Assembly: GCA_050248275.1 (NCBI GenBank) | Contig: JBFWSR010000016.1 | Coordinates: 1 to 64,000 of the forward strand | Direction of reading: 5' to 3' | Source: CAILZL01 sp050248275 | GTDB taxonomy: Bacteria; Pseudomonadota; Gammaproteobacteria; Steroidobacterales; Steroidobacteraceae | DNA length: 64,000 nt | Part shown: positions 1 through 8,240 of the stretch, piece after piece | Position numbering within the stretch: position 1 is the stretch's first letter | Layout of the letters: every line of letters starts with the position of its first letter | The notes under the pieces: model-generated | The model's database searches: none | What the model saw: the letters and a program-made list of their open reading frames with translations, nothing else | Told to the model about the DNA's origin: nothing | Position numbers and translations under genes: made by a program

Positions 1-1025
1 GTTGGGCTTTGTCCTACCTGCGTGGCCCGATGACCTTGAAAGAGCTTGGCCAGCTCAATCAATCCATTCCTGTATCGGTCGCCAACACTGCAAAAAACAC
101 TGCCGGTGGTGGCATAGCAAAAGTGTCGGCCAAGCCGGTGCTGCCTGCGGGTGTGAATGAGTACTACCTTGGCAATGCGTCGAACAATGCTACTTATGTG
201 CCGCAAGTGCTGGGCGTGGCCAAGGTACATTTTGTGGACAGCAAGACGGGTGTTGACGAATGGCAGACACGCCATCTGCTGGCGCCCCTGACTGAAGATG
301 GCAGCGGTCCCGACTGGGCAGCGGCAAGCCTGCTGGCAGAAGGCAGGACGGGTTTGGTGAAACAGGCTGCCGATGGCCTCAGCTATGCGGAGCTACCGGC
401 GGCCTTGCTGCGTGCGCAAAACTATGCCGGCTGGAGCAAGGATCTGGCTGGCGCCATCTATCAAGGCACGACGCTGGCCGTGCATCGCTGCGCCGCACTC
501 AAGCTCAGTTCCAATCCCGGTGAAAGCGAAGGCGATTTTCGTTCGCGGCTGTCCTTGAGCTTGCGCGAACAGCGCGATGCCGAAGTGGAACGGCTGCGCA
601 AACAATACGCGCCGCGCCTGCAAACATTGCAGGATCAGCAGGTACGCGCACAGCAGAAGATTGAAAGGGAACAGTCGCAACTCTCGCAACAGAAACTGCA
701 AACCGCCCTGTCGGTGGGCGCCACGATTCTCGGTGCCTTCTTTGGTCGCAAAGTGGTCAACAGCACCAACATTGGCCGCGTTGCCACGGCTGCCCGTTCG
801 GCTGGCCGCATCTCGCGCGAAAGCCAGGATGTCGATCAGGCGACCGGCAGTCTGGAAACCGTCCGGCAACGGCTGAACGATCTGCAGGCCGAACTGGAGC
901 AGGAAATCGCCCGCGTGCAGGGTGAACTGGATCCAGCCGCCATTGCGCTTGAAAGCATTGAGGTCAAGCCGCGCAAGACCGATACAGTGGTGAATGAAGT
1001 GGCGGTGGTTTGGCGCCCGGTTTGA
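1..1025 (+). CDS. HerA-like (DUF87-type) ATP-binding protein, C-terminal part, cut by the left edge
   Basis: The frame is open to the left edge (Trp-Ala precede the first possible start at 9), so this is the tail of a longer protein, not a 338-residue gene. The start of the visible part (SYLRGPMTLKELGQL) resembles the end of the ATPase core in HerA/FtsK-like helicase-type proteins of the DUF87/DUF853 group. Around residues 185-230 and 275-305 of the visible part lie highly charged coiled coils, separated by a glycine/alanine-rich segment (SVGATILGAFFGRKVVNSTNIGRVA) of the type seen in this family. The ATP-binding motifs would lie outside the window, so the family call rests on the C-terminal pattern only. 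DUF2780 follows 34 bases downstream on the same strand. Confidence 0.6.
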   Translation, partial: WALSYLRGPMTLKELGQLNQSIPVSVANTAKNTAGGGIAKVSAKPVLPAGVNEYYLGNASNNATYVPQVLGVAKVHFVDSKTGVDEWQTRHLLAPLTEDGSGPDWAAASLLAEGRTGLVKQAADGLSYAELPAALLRAQNYAGWSKDLAGAIYQGTTLAVHRCAALKLSSNPGESEGDFRSRLSLSLREQRDAEVERLRKQYAPRLQTLQDQQVRAQQKIEREQSQLSQQKLQTALSVGATILGAFFGRKVVNSTNIGRVATAARSAGRISRESQDVDQATGSLETVRQRLNDLQAELEQEIARVQGELDPAAIALESIEVKPRKTDTVVNEVAVVWRPV

Positions 1026-1059
1026 TAATGTATAGCTATTTACGGCGCGCGAGGTGGAT

Positions 1060-1455
1060 ATGGAACAGCTGATCCAGACTTTGATGAATCAATTGGGCAT
1101 TAACGAAACACAGGCGCGTGGTGGTGCTGCTGCCTTGTTCAATGTGGCGCAGGAGCGTCTGGGCGAGGCACAGTTCAAGCAATTGCTGGGTGGATTGCCG
1201 GGGATGGACGAGTTGCTCAAGCATGTTCCATCAGCCGTGAGCAGCGGCAGCGGATTTTTGACGGGGCTGGCCGGCATGACGGACAAGTTAGCCGGCAGCG
1301 ACTTGAAGCACGGCGCTCAGTTGCTGACAGCGTTCAGTTCTCTTGGTCTCAATCGCGACATGCTGACCAATTTTGTTTTCGTGGTGCAACAATATCTGCA
1401 TGCACATGGCGGCGACGATCTGGTCAACAAGGTGCGTTCGGCCTTGAAGCTTTGA
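1060..1455 (+). CDS. DUF2780 family protein
   Basis: A 131-residue soluble protein matching the DUF2780 (VcgC/VcgE-type) pattern: N-terminal MEQLIQTLMNQLGI, a glycine/alanine-rich middle (GGAAALFNVAQERLG), then alternating amphipathic helices to the C-terminus. There is no signal peptide or membrane segment, and the function of the family is not established. I place the start at ATG 1060 rather than GTG 1054 because GAGG at 1051-1054 then sits at normal ribosome-binding distance. It follows the truncated ATPase gene by 34 bases and may be co-transcribed with it. Confidence 0.7.
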   Translation: MEQLIQTLMNQLGINETQARGGAAALFNVAQERLGEAQFKQLLGGLPGMDELLKHVPSAVSSGSGFLTGLAGMTDKLAGSDLKHGAQLLTAFSSLGLNRDMLTNFVFVVQQYLHAHGGDDLVNKVRSALKL

Positions 1456-1468
1456 TGTCTCCTGTGCA

Positions 1469-1675
1469 TCAAGTGCGGCGGGTGTGTTGCTGGCCGCAGC
1501 GCACGCAGCGCTCGGTAGTCACCAGCTTGCCTTGTTTAACGTCGAACTGCGCCTGCTGGACAATTTGCCACTTGTGAAAACCCGAATCGCACAGCGTCCT
1601 GCCTGTCGCGCGCTTGCTGTTGCGCTCAGCCTTGGCCTTGCGTAGTTGAATGACATTGTTGGATGGACCGCTCAT
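1469..1675 (-). CDS. Small conserved zinc-ribbon-like protein of unknown function
   Basis: A 68-residue basic protein. The first 25 residues are rich in Lys/Arg and Ala (VIQLRKAKAERNSKRATG). The rest carries one Cys in LCDSGFHKW and a CxxC in ERCVRCGQQHTRR, so Cys, His and CxxC could form one metal site. The layout matches a family of short uncharacterised proteins common in Gammaproteobacteria. It lies downstream of the desaturase on the same strand, but the hairpin terminator at 1711-1737 separates them, so it probably has its own weak promoter or relies on read-through. Its function is unknown; binding of nucleic acid would be a guess from charge alone. Confidence 0.6.
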   Translation of the reverse strand: MSGPSNNVIQLRKAKAERNSKRATGRTLCDSGFHKWQIVQQAQFDVKQGKLVTTERCVRCGQQHTRRT

Positions 1676-1710
1676 GGGCTTATTCTAAAATGAGATCTAT
1701 GCAGAAAAGC

Positions 1711-1737
1711 AAAAGGCCCGCATCAAGCGGGCCTTTT
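1711..1737 (-). terminator. Rho-independent terminator downstream of the desaturase gene
   Basis: An 11-base stem (AAAAGGCCCGC / GCGGGCCTTTT) with a 5-base loop. Read on the minus strand it follows the desaturase stop codon by about 30 bases and ends in a T tract. The stem is symmetric, so it could also stop plus-strand transcription. Confidence 0.85.
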
Positions 1738-1764
1738 GTTGAGCGCGACTGATGCCGTGCCGCT

Positions 1765-2946
1765 TCAGGCATGCGCCATGGCCGGCATGCTGTAGCTGCG
1801 CAGGCTGGCGGCGAAATCCTGCAGTGACTTGATGCCGCTGGCTTCAGCCTGGGCAATCCATTCCTTCAGATGCTGCAACAGTTTTTCGTTATTCATGTTG
1901 CTGTTCCACAGCATTTGCAGCTTGGTGCGGAATTCATGCACGGTGCGTAACGCCTTGTTTTGCTCCAGGGCCTGGGTCAAACGCGACTTGGCCTGTTCAT
2001 CGAGCAGCGAGCTTTCACGCACCAGCAGGCTGCGCAGGCTGGCGCTCAGTTTACTGCCTGCCTTGGTCAGCTCCGCACGGAATACCGGCAACATGACGTG
2101 ACGGGTGTAATCGCGCACTACATGCATGCGGTTGACGATCACGGCGCGCACGGTTTCCAGATCCACATGCTTGCCTTCCACCTTGACGGGCGTCGGCGCA
2201 GTGCGGTGTACCTTGGCCAGGCCCAACACCTTGAGGATCGAAATCAGGCCCCAGCCGGCATCGACTTCCCAGGGTTGAATCGAGAACTTGGCCGAACTCG
2301 GAAAGGCGTGGTGGTTGTTATGCAGTTCTTCGCCACCGATGAGCAGGCCCCAGGGCGCGACATTGGTGGAGGCATCCGGGCATTCGAAGTTGCGATAGCC
2401 GATGGCATGACCCAGGCCATTGATGACGCCGGCCGCCAGTACCGGGAAGGTCAGCATCTGGATGGCGAAGATGATGATCGAGGGTACGCCGAACAGGAAC
2501 AGGTCGATGAGGGCCATACTGATGATGCCGGCATTGCGGTAACGCGAATAGACATTGCGTTCCACCCAGTCATCCGGGCAGCCGCGTCCATACTTTTCCA
2601 GGGTCTCGGGATTGCGGGCCTGCAGCTGATACAGCTCGGCGCCTTCGGTCAGGACCTTTTTCAAGCCGAAAATGACCGGGCTATGCGGGTCTTCAGGGGT
2701 TTCGCATTTGGCGTGATGTTTGCGGTGCACCGCCACCCATTCCTTGGTCAGCATGCTGGAGCTCATCCAGATCCATAGACGGAAGAAATGACGGATCGCG
2801 GGATGCAGATCGAGGCTGCGATGGGCGGCGTCACGGTGCAGGTACACCGTTACACCGAAAATGCTCACCTGGACCATGATCAGGGTGGCTATGACATAGC
2901 CCCAAAAACTCAGGTTCAGGTAACCGTACATAAAGTCTAAATTCAC
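1765..2946 (-). CDS. Membrane acyl-CoA/acyl-lipid desaturase (delta-9 type) with a C-terminal extension
   Basis: A di-iron fatty acid desaturase that would insert a cis double bond into saturated acyl chains at the inner membrane. The three histidine boxes are present: HRDAAH (residues 37-42), HRKHH (74-78) and HNNHH (209-213). Hydrophobic segments lie at about 12-33 and 140-175. I use GTG 2946, preceded by GGAG at normal spacing, instead of the upstream ATG; this gives 393 residues. Residues 250-393 form a mostly helical, charged tail beyond the usual desaturase core, of unknown role. The gene stands alone with its own promoter and terminator. Whether it acts on acyl-CoA or phospholipid chains cannot be told from the sequence. 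Confidence 0.88.
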   Translation of the reverse strand: MNLDFMYGYLNLSFWGYVIATLIMVQVSIFGVTVYLHRDAAHRSLDLHPAIRHFFRLWIWMSSSMLTKEWVAVHRKHHAKCETPEDPHSPVIFGLKKVLTEGAELYQLQARNPETLEKYGRGCPDDWVERNVYSRYRNAGIISMALIDLFLFGVPSIIIFAIQMLTFPVLAAGVINGLGHAIGYRNFECPDASTNVAPWGLLIGGEELHNNHHAFPSSAKFSIQPWEVDAGWGLISILKVLGLAKVHRTAPTPVKVEGKHVDLETVRAVIVNRMHVVRDYTRHVMLPVFRAELTKAGSKLSASLRSLLVRESSLLDEQAKSRLTQALEQNKALRTVHEFRTKLQMLWNSNMNNEKLLQHLKEWIAQAEASGIKSLQDFAASLRSYSMPAMAHA

Positions 2947-2980
2947 AAAAACTCCGGAAGGCAGGGCACAACAATGAATC

Positions 2981-3010
2981 ACTATATCGGACCGGCGAGG
3001 CGGGGCACAA
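2981..3010 (-). promoter_or_regulatory. Possible sigma-70 promoter for the desaturase gene
   Basis: On the minus strand, TTGTGC and TATAGT are separated by 18 bases, with the start of transcription expected near 2974, giving a leader of about 28 bases with a good ribosome-binding site. The -10 box is strong and the -35 box is weak. This is pattern matching only. Confidence 0.4.
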
Positions 3011-3143
3011 ATAAGTTAAGCCCCTTATTCTCTGTATTGTGACGGTTACAAGGCCGGTCTCTTTAGGTTTCAGAATCAAGTTGGGGACTCGACTGGCACA
3101 ATACAAGCCCTGTCCGACCCGATCATGCCGTTAAAGCAGTCCG

Positions 3144-3959
3144 ATGCCTGAGCTCCCAGAAGTCGAAACCACCCGCCGTGGCATTCTACCTGTCCTTAAG
3201 AATCAAAGGATTAGTCGGGTCACGGTACGCGATCCCCGGCTACGCTGGCCGGTGCCGCCGGAATTTGCCCGGCAATTGACCGGACAACGCATTCTCGATG
3301 TGCAGCGTCGCGCCAAATACTTGCTGATCCGGCTGGAGCGAGGCACGGTCATCTGGCATCTGGGCATGTCCGGCAGTTTGCGGGTATTGCCATCCGGTGC
3401 GCCGCCTCAGGCGCATGACCACATTGATGTGTTGCTGGCATCTGGCCGGCTGTTGCGTTTCAACGATCCGCGGCGCTTTGGCTGTGCTTTATGGACCGAG
3501 GCTGATCCCGGACAACATGAACTGATTGCGCATCTTGGACCGGAGCCACTGAGTGATGACTTTGATGGGCAGTATCTGGCTGCCAAAGGCAGAGGCCGCA
3601 GTGTGGCCATCAAGCAGTTCATCATGAATGCCGTGATAGTGGTGGGTGTGGGCAACATCTACGCGAGTGAATCGCTGTTCCGTGCCGGCATTCGGCCCCG
3701 GCGCGCTACCGGTCGTATCAAGCGCGAGGAATGGCAGCGACTGGCAGAGGCAATCAAGACAGTGCTCGGCGAGGCCATCAAAGTCGGCGGCACGACCTTG
3801 CGCGACTATGTGAACGCCAATGGCGCACCGGGATATTTCCGGCAGAAGCTGTTTGTTTATGAACGTGCCGGCGAACCATGTCGTCAGTGCAAGACGCCGA
3901 TCCTGCAAATCGTGCAGGGCAACCGTTCCACCTATTACTGTCCACGTTGTCAGCGTTAA
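3144..3959 (+). CDS. mutM: Formamidopyrimidine-DNA glycosylase (Fpg/MutM)
   Basis: Base-excision repair enzyme that removes 8-oxoguanine and formamidopyrimidines and cuts the abasic site. The 271-residue length is normal for the family. Pro2-Glu3 of MPELPEVETTRRG form the catalytic N-terminus, so the start is certain. Lys58 lies in RRAKYLLIRL, and the C-terminal zinc finger CRQC...CPRC ends the protein. The conserved GNIYASE helix of the DNA-binding region is present. In many Gammaproteobacteria mutM sits beside rpmB-rpmG; here those genes are about 8 kb away. Confidence 0.97.
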   Translation: MPELPEVETTRRGILPVLKNQRISRVTVRDPRLRWPVPPEFARQLTGQRILDVQRRAKYLLIRLERGTVIWHLGMSGSLRVLPSGAPPQAHDHIDVLLASGRLLRFNDPRRFGCALWTEADPGQHELIAHLGPEPLSDDFDGQYLAAKGRGRSVAIKQFIMNAVIVVGVGNIYASESLFRAGIRPRRATGRIKREEWQRLAEAIKTVLGEAIKVGGTTLRDYVNANGAPGYFRQKLFVYERAGEPCRQCKTPILQIVQGNRSTYYCPRCQR

Positions 3960-3982
3960 GCTTGCAGTATTGATCCGTGTTT

Positions 3983-4007
3983 TTACCGCAAGGGCACATT
4001 GCGGTAA
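3983..4007. repeat. 8-bp inverted repeat between mutM and the dodecin gene
   Basis: TTACCGCA and TGCGGTAA are separated by 9 bases, 23 bases after the mutM stop. A T run precedes the hairpin on the plus strand rather than following it, so it is not a standard terminator for mutM. It could be an mRNA 3' end stabiliser or an operator. Confidence 0.5.
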
Positions 4008-4076
4008 CCCGTAATGAAAAACATCTGTACAGGAGTAGGCTCAAGGCGGGTTGGCCGCACTTTCAAGGGGAACATC

Positions 4077-4289
4077 ATGTCCAGCCATGTTTACAAGTAT
4101 GTCGAACTGGTCGGTTCGTCGCCGGTCAGCATTGACGATGCCATTCGCAATGCCATCGAGACGGCAGCCCGCACCGTGCGCCACATAGACTGGTTCGAGG
4201 TACTCGAGACCCGCGGTCACGTGGCGAACGGCAAGGTTGGGCATTTTCAGGTGACGTTGAAGGTGGGCTTCCGGCTTGAAGGCAGTTGA
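4077..4289 (+). CDS. Dodecin family flavin-binding protein
   Basis: A 70-residue protein of the dodecin family, which forms hollow dodecamers that bind and store or buffer flavins. The family pattern is clear: HVYKYVELVGSSP at the N-terminus, a helix SIDDAIRNAIETAARTVRHI, Trp39 at the position that stacks on the flavin ring, and the strand GHFQVTLKVGFRLE at the end. I start at ATG 4077, which has AAGGGG six bases upstream; a longer reading frame from 4014 adds residues outside the family. It ends 12 bases before the convergent gamma-glutamyltransferase gene. Confidence 0.9.
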   Translation: MSSHVYKYVELVGSSPVSIDDAIRNAIETAARTVRHIDWFEVLETRGHVANGKVGHFQVTLKVGFRLEGS

Positions 4290-4301
4290 AGCCCGGATCC
4301 G

Positions 4302-5987
4302 TCAGTAAACCCAACCCACGCCCTCGCCGCGGGGATCGGATGCGGCTTCCACGATTCCTGTGGCGTAGTCCCAGGTGACGATTTCCATGTTGCCGTAGCT
4401 GCTGTGAGCTTCGCGCAGATGGTGACCACGTTGCCGGAGCGCGATCTGTTCTGCGTCGGTGAGCGCATTTTTTTCAAAGCTGATTTCATCGGGCAGATAT
4501 TGATGGTGGAAGCGCGGCAACGCGACTACATGCACAGCGCTGTTGCCATCCAGCCAGTCGAGGATGCCCAGCAGCACCATGCTGGTAATGCGACTGCCGC
4601 CAGGCGTGCCCAGAATCAATATGCCTTTTCCGGTTTCCACAAACGTGGGAGTCATGCTGGACAGCATGCGTTTGCCGGGTGCGATGGCATTGGTTTCGGC
4701 GCCTACCAGTTGAAAGGCATTGGCGGCGCCCGGCTTGACTGAGAAGTCATCCATTTCATTATTCAGAAAAAAGCCGGTGCCATCGACCATCAGACCGGAG
4801 CCGAAACCAAGATTGACGGTAATGGTGGCGGCGACGCGGTTGCCTTGGGTGTCCAGTATTGAAAAGTGCGTGGTTTGCGGACTCTCCTGGCTGCTGTCGC
4901 TGATGCCGGGCAGGGCATCCGATGCGGTGGCCTTGTCCAGACGCAACGAGCTGCGTTGCCCGGCGGCATACCAGGGACTGGTCAGCATGTTTACCGGAAC
5001 ACTGATGAAGTCGGGATCGCCCAGATATTCCGCACGGTCGCGATACGCACGCCGCAGTGCTTCGATGATGAGATGTTTGCGAGTGGCGCTATCGAGTTTG
5101 TTCAGGTCATAGCCGGAGAGGATGTTCAAGGCATCCAGCAGGGCTATGCCGCCCGCAGAAGGAGGAGGTGCGGAAGTAATCAATGCCCCACGATAGCTGC
5201 CTTTGATCGGCGCGCGTTCGACGACACGATAACTGGCCAGATCGGCTTCACTCCAGATGCCGCCCAGCTTGCGCGCGCCCGCCACCAATTGCCTGGCGAA
5301 CTTGCCCTGGTAAAAACCGTCCGCCCCTTCTCTGGCGATGAGTTCCAGCGTATTGGCCAGTTGCGGCTGACGAATCAGTGTGCCGATGGCAGGTACTTCG
5401 CCCTTGCGCAGAAAATTGCTCGATGCGTCTTTTGAATCGGCGAGCTTGTTGCGTGCGAATGCCAGTCCGGCGTGCATGCGTGGATAAAGCGGAAAACCGT
5501 CTCGTGCCAGTTTGATGGCCGGCTGCAGACTGGCGCTGAGCGGCAAACGTCCATAACGTTCCGCAATATGCGCCATGCCGGCTACTTCCCCGGGAATGCC
5601 TGCAGCCAGCGCGCTGTTTCGTGATGCGTCTTTAATGACTTCGCCGCTTGCATCCAGAAACATGTCGCGGCTGGCTGCGGCGGGGGCCGTCTCGCGTGCA
5701 TCCACCATGGTTTCAAATTGATCGGCAGCACGATGTAACAAATAGAAGCCGCCACCCCCCAGTCCCGAACTTTGCGGTTCCACCACCGCCAGCGCGGCCG
5801 TCACCGCGATGGCGGCATCGAAGGCATTGCCACCCTGTTTGATGATATCCAGACCTGCTTGCGTGGCCAGCGGATGGGCGCTGGCGATGGCGGCTTTGCC
5901 CGGCGCCCGTTCGGCCGCCTGCGCAGTAAGAATGAACAGCAGCGCTGTCAGGCACAGCGTGCGTACTGGTAGCGCGGGGAAACGCAT
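4302..5987 (-). CDS. ggt: Gamma-glutamyltransferase precursor
   Basis: A periplasmic N-terminal-nucleophile hydrolase that transfers or hydrolyses the gamma-glutamyl group of glutathione. It has 561 residues with a Sec signal peptide (about 1-24, ending TAQAAE). The autoprocessing site and nucleophile are Thr372 in PQTTHFSILD; cleavage there would give the large and small subunits. Other family motifs are NAFDAAIAV (54-62), SSGLGGGGF (73-81), FFLNNEMDDF (406-415) and PGKRMLSSMTPT (437-448). Its start codon overlaps the coaD stop by one base, so it is translationally coupled and probably transcribed behind rsmD and coaD. Confidence 0.95.
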   Translation of the reverse strand: MRFPALPVRTLCLTALLFILTAQAAERAPGKAAIASAHPLATQAGLDIIKQGGNAFDAAIAVTAALAVVEPQSSGLGGGGFYLLHRAADQFETMVDARETAPAAASRDMFLDASGEVIKDASRNSALAAGIPGEVAGMAHIAERYGRLPLSASLQPAIKLARDGFPLYPRMHAGLAFARNKLADSKDASSNFLRKGEVPAIGTLIRQPQLANTLELIAREGADGFYQGKFARQLVAGARKLGGIWSEADLASYRVVERAPIKGSYRGALITSAPPPSAGGIALLDALNILSGYDLNKLDSATRKHLIIEALRRAYRDRAEYLGDPDFISVPVNMLTSPWYAAGQRSSLRLDKATASDALPGISDSSQESPQTTHFSILDTQGNRVAATITVNLGFGSGLMVDGTGFFLNNEMDDFSVKPGAANAFQLVGAETNAIAPGKRMLSSMTPTFVETGKGILILGTPGGSRITSMVLLGILDWLDGNSAVHVVALPRFHHQYLPDEISFEKNALTDAEQIALRQRGHHLREAHSSYGNMEIVTWDYATGIVEAASDPRGEGVGWVY

Positions 5988-6487
5988 CAGGGGTTGCCTG
6001 CTTTGCGCTCAGCCCAGCGAGCCTTGAGTGCGGCAACTACCACGGGATGCACAAACTCCGACACGTCGCCGCCGAAACTGGCGATTTCACGAATCAGCGT
6101 GGATGAAATGAAGTTGTATTGTTCGGTGGGCGTCAGGAACACGTAGTCCACCTTCTTGCTCAGGTGCCGACTCATGGTGGCCAACTGAAATTCAAACTCG
6201 AAGTCCGCCACGGCACGCAGGCCGCGTACGACTACCTGGGTACCGAGTTGCACGGCAAAGTCCACGGTCAGCCCGGTATAACCGGTGACCTGCACGCCGG
6301 GAATGTCGGCCAGCACGTGTCTGGCCATATCCACCCGCTGCTCCAGCGAGAATAGCGGCGCCTTGCCAGGATTGGCTGCAATGGCCACCGTGACCGAACT
6401 GAAAATGGCGGCTGCACGTCGCACCAGATCGTAATGGCCGTTGGTGATCGGATCGAAAGTGCCGGGATACAGTGCTTTAGTGCTCAT
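5987..6487 (-). CDS. coaD: Phosphopantetheine adenylyltransferase
   Basis: Catalyses the fourth step of coenzyme A synthesis, adenylation of 4'-phosphopantetheine. It is 166 residues long, normal for the family. The nucleotidyltransferase motif is YPGTFDPITNGHYDLV (7-22), with ISSTLIREIASFGGDV near the C-terminus completing the ATP site. I start at ATG 6487 (MSTKALYPGTF), since the frame upstream has no family similarity. It lies 17 bases downstream of rsmD and overlaps ggt by one base. An rsmD-coaD pair is a common bacterial arrangement. Confidence 0.97.
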   Translation of the reverse strand: MSTKALYPGTFDPITNGHYDLVRRAAAIFSSVTVAIAANPGKAPLFSLEQRVDMARHVLADIPGVQVTGYTGLTVDFAVQLGTQVVVRGLRAVADFEFEFQLATMSRHLSKKVDYVFLTPTEQYNFISSTLIREIASFGGDVSEFVHPVVVAALKARWAERKAGNP

Positions 6488-6504
6488 GGGTGCTCGCCAG
6501 GGGC

Positions 6505-7161
6505 TCAGGCTGAAAGAGTATCTACAGTGCGCCGCACCAGATGATAGCCCACCTGTCCGGCTTGCCTGCTGCGGTGTAAGCGCCAGTGTTTGGGCCAATA
6601 GACCCATGTGGTGGGTGAACCCAGACTGGCCGGACATTCCAGATAAATCCAGGCGTGCGGACTCAGGCAACCGGAAGTATCCAGTTGCTTGAGCAGGTTC
6701 GCCAACCAGTCGCCGGATGCGACTGTCGCGAAAGGCGGATCGAGGAATACCAGCTCAAAGGTTTGTCCGGCTTTCTGCAAATAGCTGCGTGCATCGCCGC
6801 TGTGTACTGTGGCGGTATCGCATTTCAGTCGGGTCAGGGTCGCGCGCAGATAATGCGCGATCTGCGGCTCCTGATCGACGAAGGTGACTGACTGCGCGCC
6901 ACGTGACAGGGCTTCTAATCCCAAGGCGCCGCTACCTGCGAACAGATCCAGGCAGTGCGCGTCCGTGATCTCTTGCTGCAACCAGTTGAACAAGGTTTCA
7001 CGCACCCGGTCCGGGGTGGGGCGAATGGCGGCAATGTCCGGGAAAATCAGGCGCGTGCCGCGCCAGCGTCCGCCGATGATGCGCAGACGATTGGCCCCGG
7101 ATACGGTGTCGGGGTGGCGTTCGGATTTGTTGGTGGCGGACTTGGCGCGGCGTGTGTTCAT
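6505..7161 (-). CDS. rsmD: 16S rRNA (guanine(966)-N(2))-methyltransferase RsmD
   Basis: A Rossmann-fold SAM methyltransferase that modifies G966 of 16S rRNA in the small subunit. It shows RIIGGRWRGTRL at about residues 27-38, RPTPDRVRETLFNWL, the SAM-binding motif DLFAGSGALGLEALSRGA, and the catalytic FLDPPF motif. I start at ATG 7161; a TTG three codons upstream is also open. Its 5' end faces ftsY across 79 bases, so the two share a short divergent promoter region. It is the first gene of rsmD-coaD-ggt. Confidence 0.95.
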   Translation of the reverse strand: MNTRRAKSATNKSERHPDTVSGANRLRIIGGRWRGTRLIFPDIAAIRPTPDRVRETLFNWLQQEITDAHCLDLFAGSGALGLEALSRGAQSVTFVDQEPQIAHYLRATLTRLKCDTATVHSGDARSYLQKAGQTFELVFLDPPFATVASGDWLANLLKQLDTSGCLSPHAWIYLECPASLGSPTTWVYWPKHWRLHRSRQAGQVGYHLVRRTVDTLSA

Positions 7162-7240
7162 TCCCAGCAATGATACGCGGCATGCCTGTTAGAATTCGCG
7201 GCCTCAAGATGGTCAGCAGATTCCGGGTACAAACAATCCC

Positions 7241-8227
7241 ATGCTTGGATTCAAGAAAACGGCGGCGAATCAGATTCAGACAACGAGCGAGCAGACCAGG
7301 CCGGGCTTCTTTGCCCGTTTGCGCAGCAAGCTCAATCGCGGCCCGTCCTGGTTGACCAGGGATCTGCGCGAGCTGCTGCCGGGCGGCAAGATTGACGATG
7401 CGGTGCTCGATGAACTGGAAACGCGCCTGATTAGCGCCGATGTCGGCGTGGAAACCACGCAGCACATACTCGCCGGTTTGCGCAAGAAAGTGGCGCGCAG
7501 CGAATTGGCCGATCTCGATGCCTTGATCGGTGCTTTAAGAATAGCCTTGATCGACATTCTCACGCCTGCTGCGCAGCCTTTGCATATTGACACCGGCAAA
7601 CAGCCCTTCGTGGTGCTGGTGATTGGCGTCAATGGCGCGGGCAAGACCACCACCATTGGCAAATTGGCGCGGCGCATGCTCGATCAGCAACTCAAGGTGG
7701 TGCTGGCCGCCGGCGATACCTTTCGCGCCGCAGCCGTTGAACAACTGCAGGTCTGGGGCGAACGAAATGGCGTGCCGGTGATTGCCCAGGCGACGGGAGC
7801 CGATCCTGCTGCAGTGGTGTTTGATGCGTATCAATCCGCTCAGGCGCGTGGTGCGCAGGTCATGATTGCCGATACTGCGGGTCGTCTGCACACGCAGTCG
7901 AACCTGATGGAAGAACTGAAGAAGGTGAAGCGCGTGCTGTCGCGTAATGATGCAACGGCGCCGCATGAACTCTTGTTGGTGCTGGATGCGAGCCAGGGTC
8001 AGAACGCGCTGCAACAGGCCAGATTATTTAATCAGGCTGTAGGCGTGACCGGCGTAGTCGTCACCAAGCTGGATGGCACGGCGAAGGGCGGCATCGTGTT
8101 TTCGCTGGCGGATCAACTGAAGTTGCCGATCCGTTTCATTGGCATTGGCGAAGGCATTGAAGACTTCGATGTGTTCAACGCCGAGAACTTCGTGGATGCC
8201 TTGCTGAAACCCACGGACGCGGCATGA
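7241..8227 (+). CDS. ftsY: Signal recognition particle receptor FtsY (short form)
   Basis: SRP-type GTPase that docks ribosome-nascent chain complexes at the inner membrane with Ffh. The 328-residue protein has the helical N domain (about 35-110) and the G domain with GVNGAGKTTTIGKLA (129-143), DTAGRLHTQ (211-219) and TKLDGTAKGG (275-284). It lacks the long acidic N-terminal A domain of the enterobacterial protein; a short basic stretch of about 35 residues precedes the N domain. ftsE follows after 13 bases and ftsX after that, the usual operon order. Confidence 0.97.
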   Translation: MLGFKKTAANQIQTTSEQTRPGFFARLRSKLNRGPSWLTRDLRELLPGGKIDDAVLDELETRLISADVGVETTQHILAGLRKKVARSELADLDALIGALRIALIDILTPAAQPLHIDTGKQPFVVLVIGVNGAGKTTTIGKLARRMLDQQLKVVLAAGDTFRAAAVEQLQVWGERNGVPVIAQATGADPAAVVFDAYQSAQARGAQVMIADTAGRLHTQSNLMEELKKVKRVLSRNDATAPHELLLVLDASQGQNALQQARLFNQAVGVTGVVVTKLDGTAKGGIVFSLADQLKLPIRFIGIGEGIEDFDVFNAENFVDALLKPTDAA

Positions 8228-8240
8228 GGAGCAGATTGCA

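Noticed and set aside
3983..4007. Terminator after mutM
   Set aside because: The T run lies before, not after, the hairpin on the plus strand, and the minus strand lacks one.
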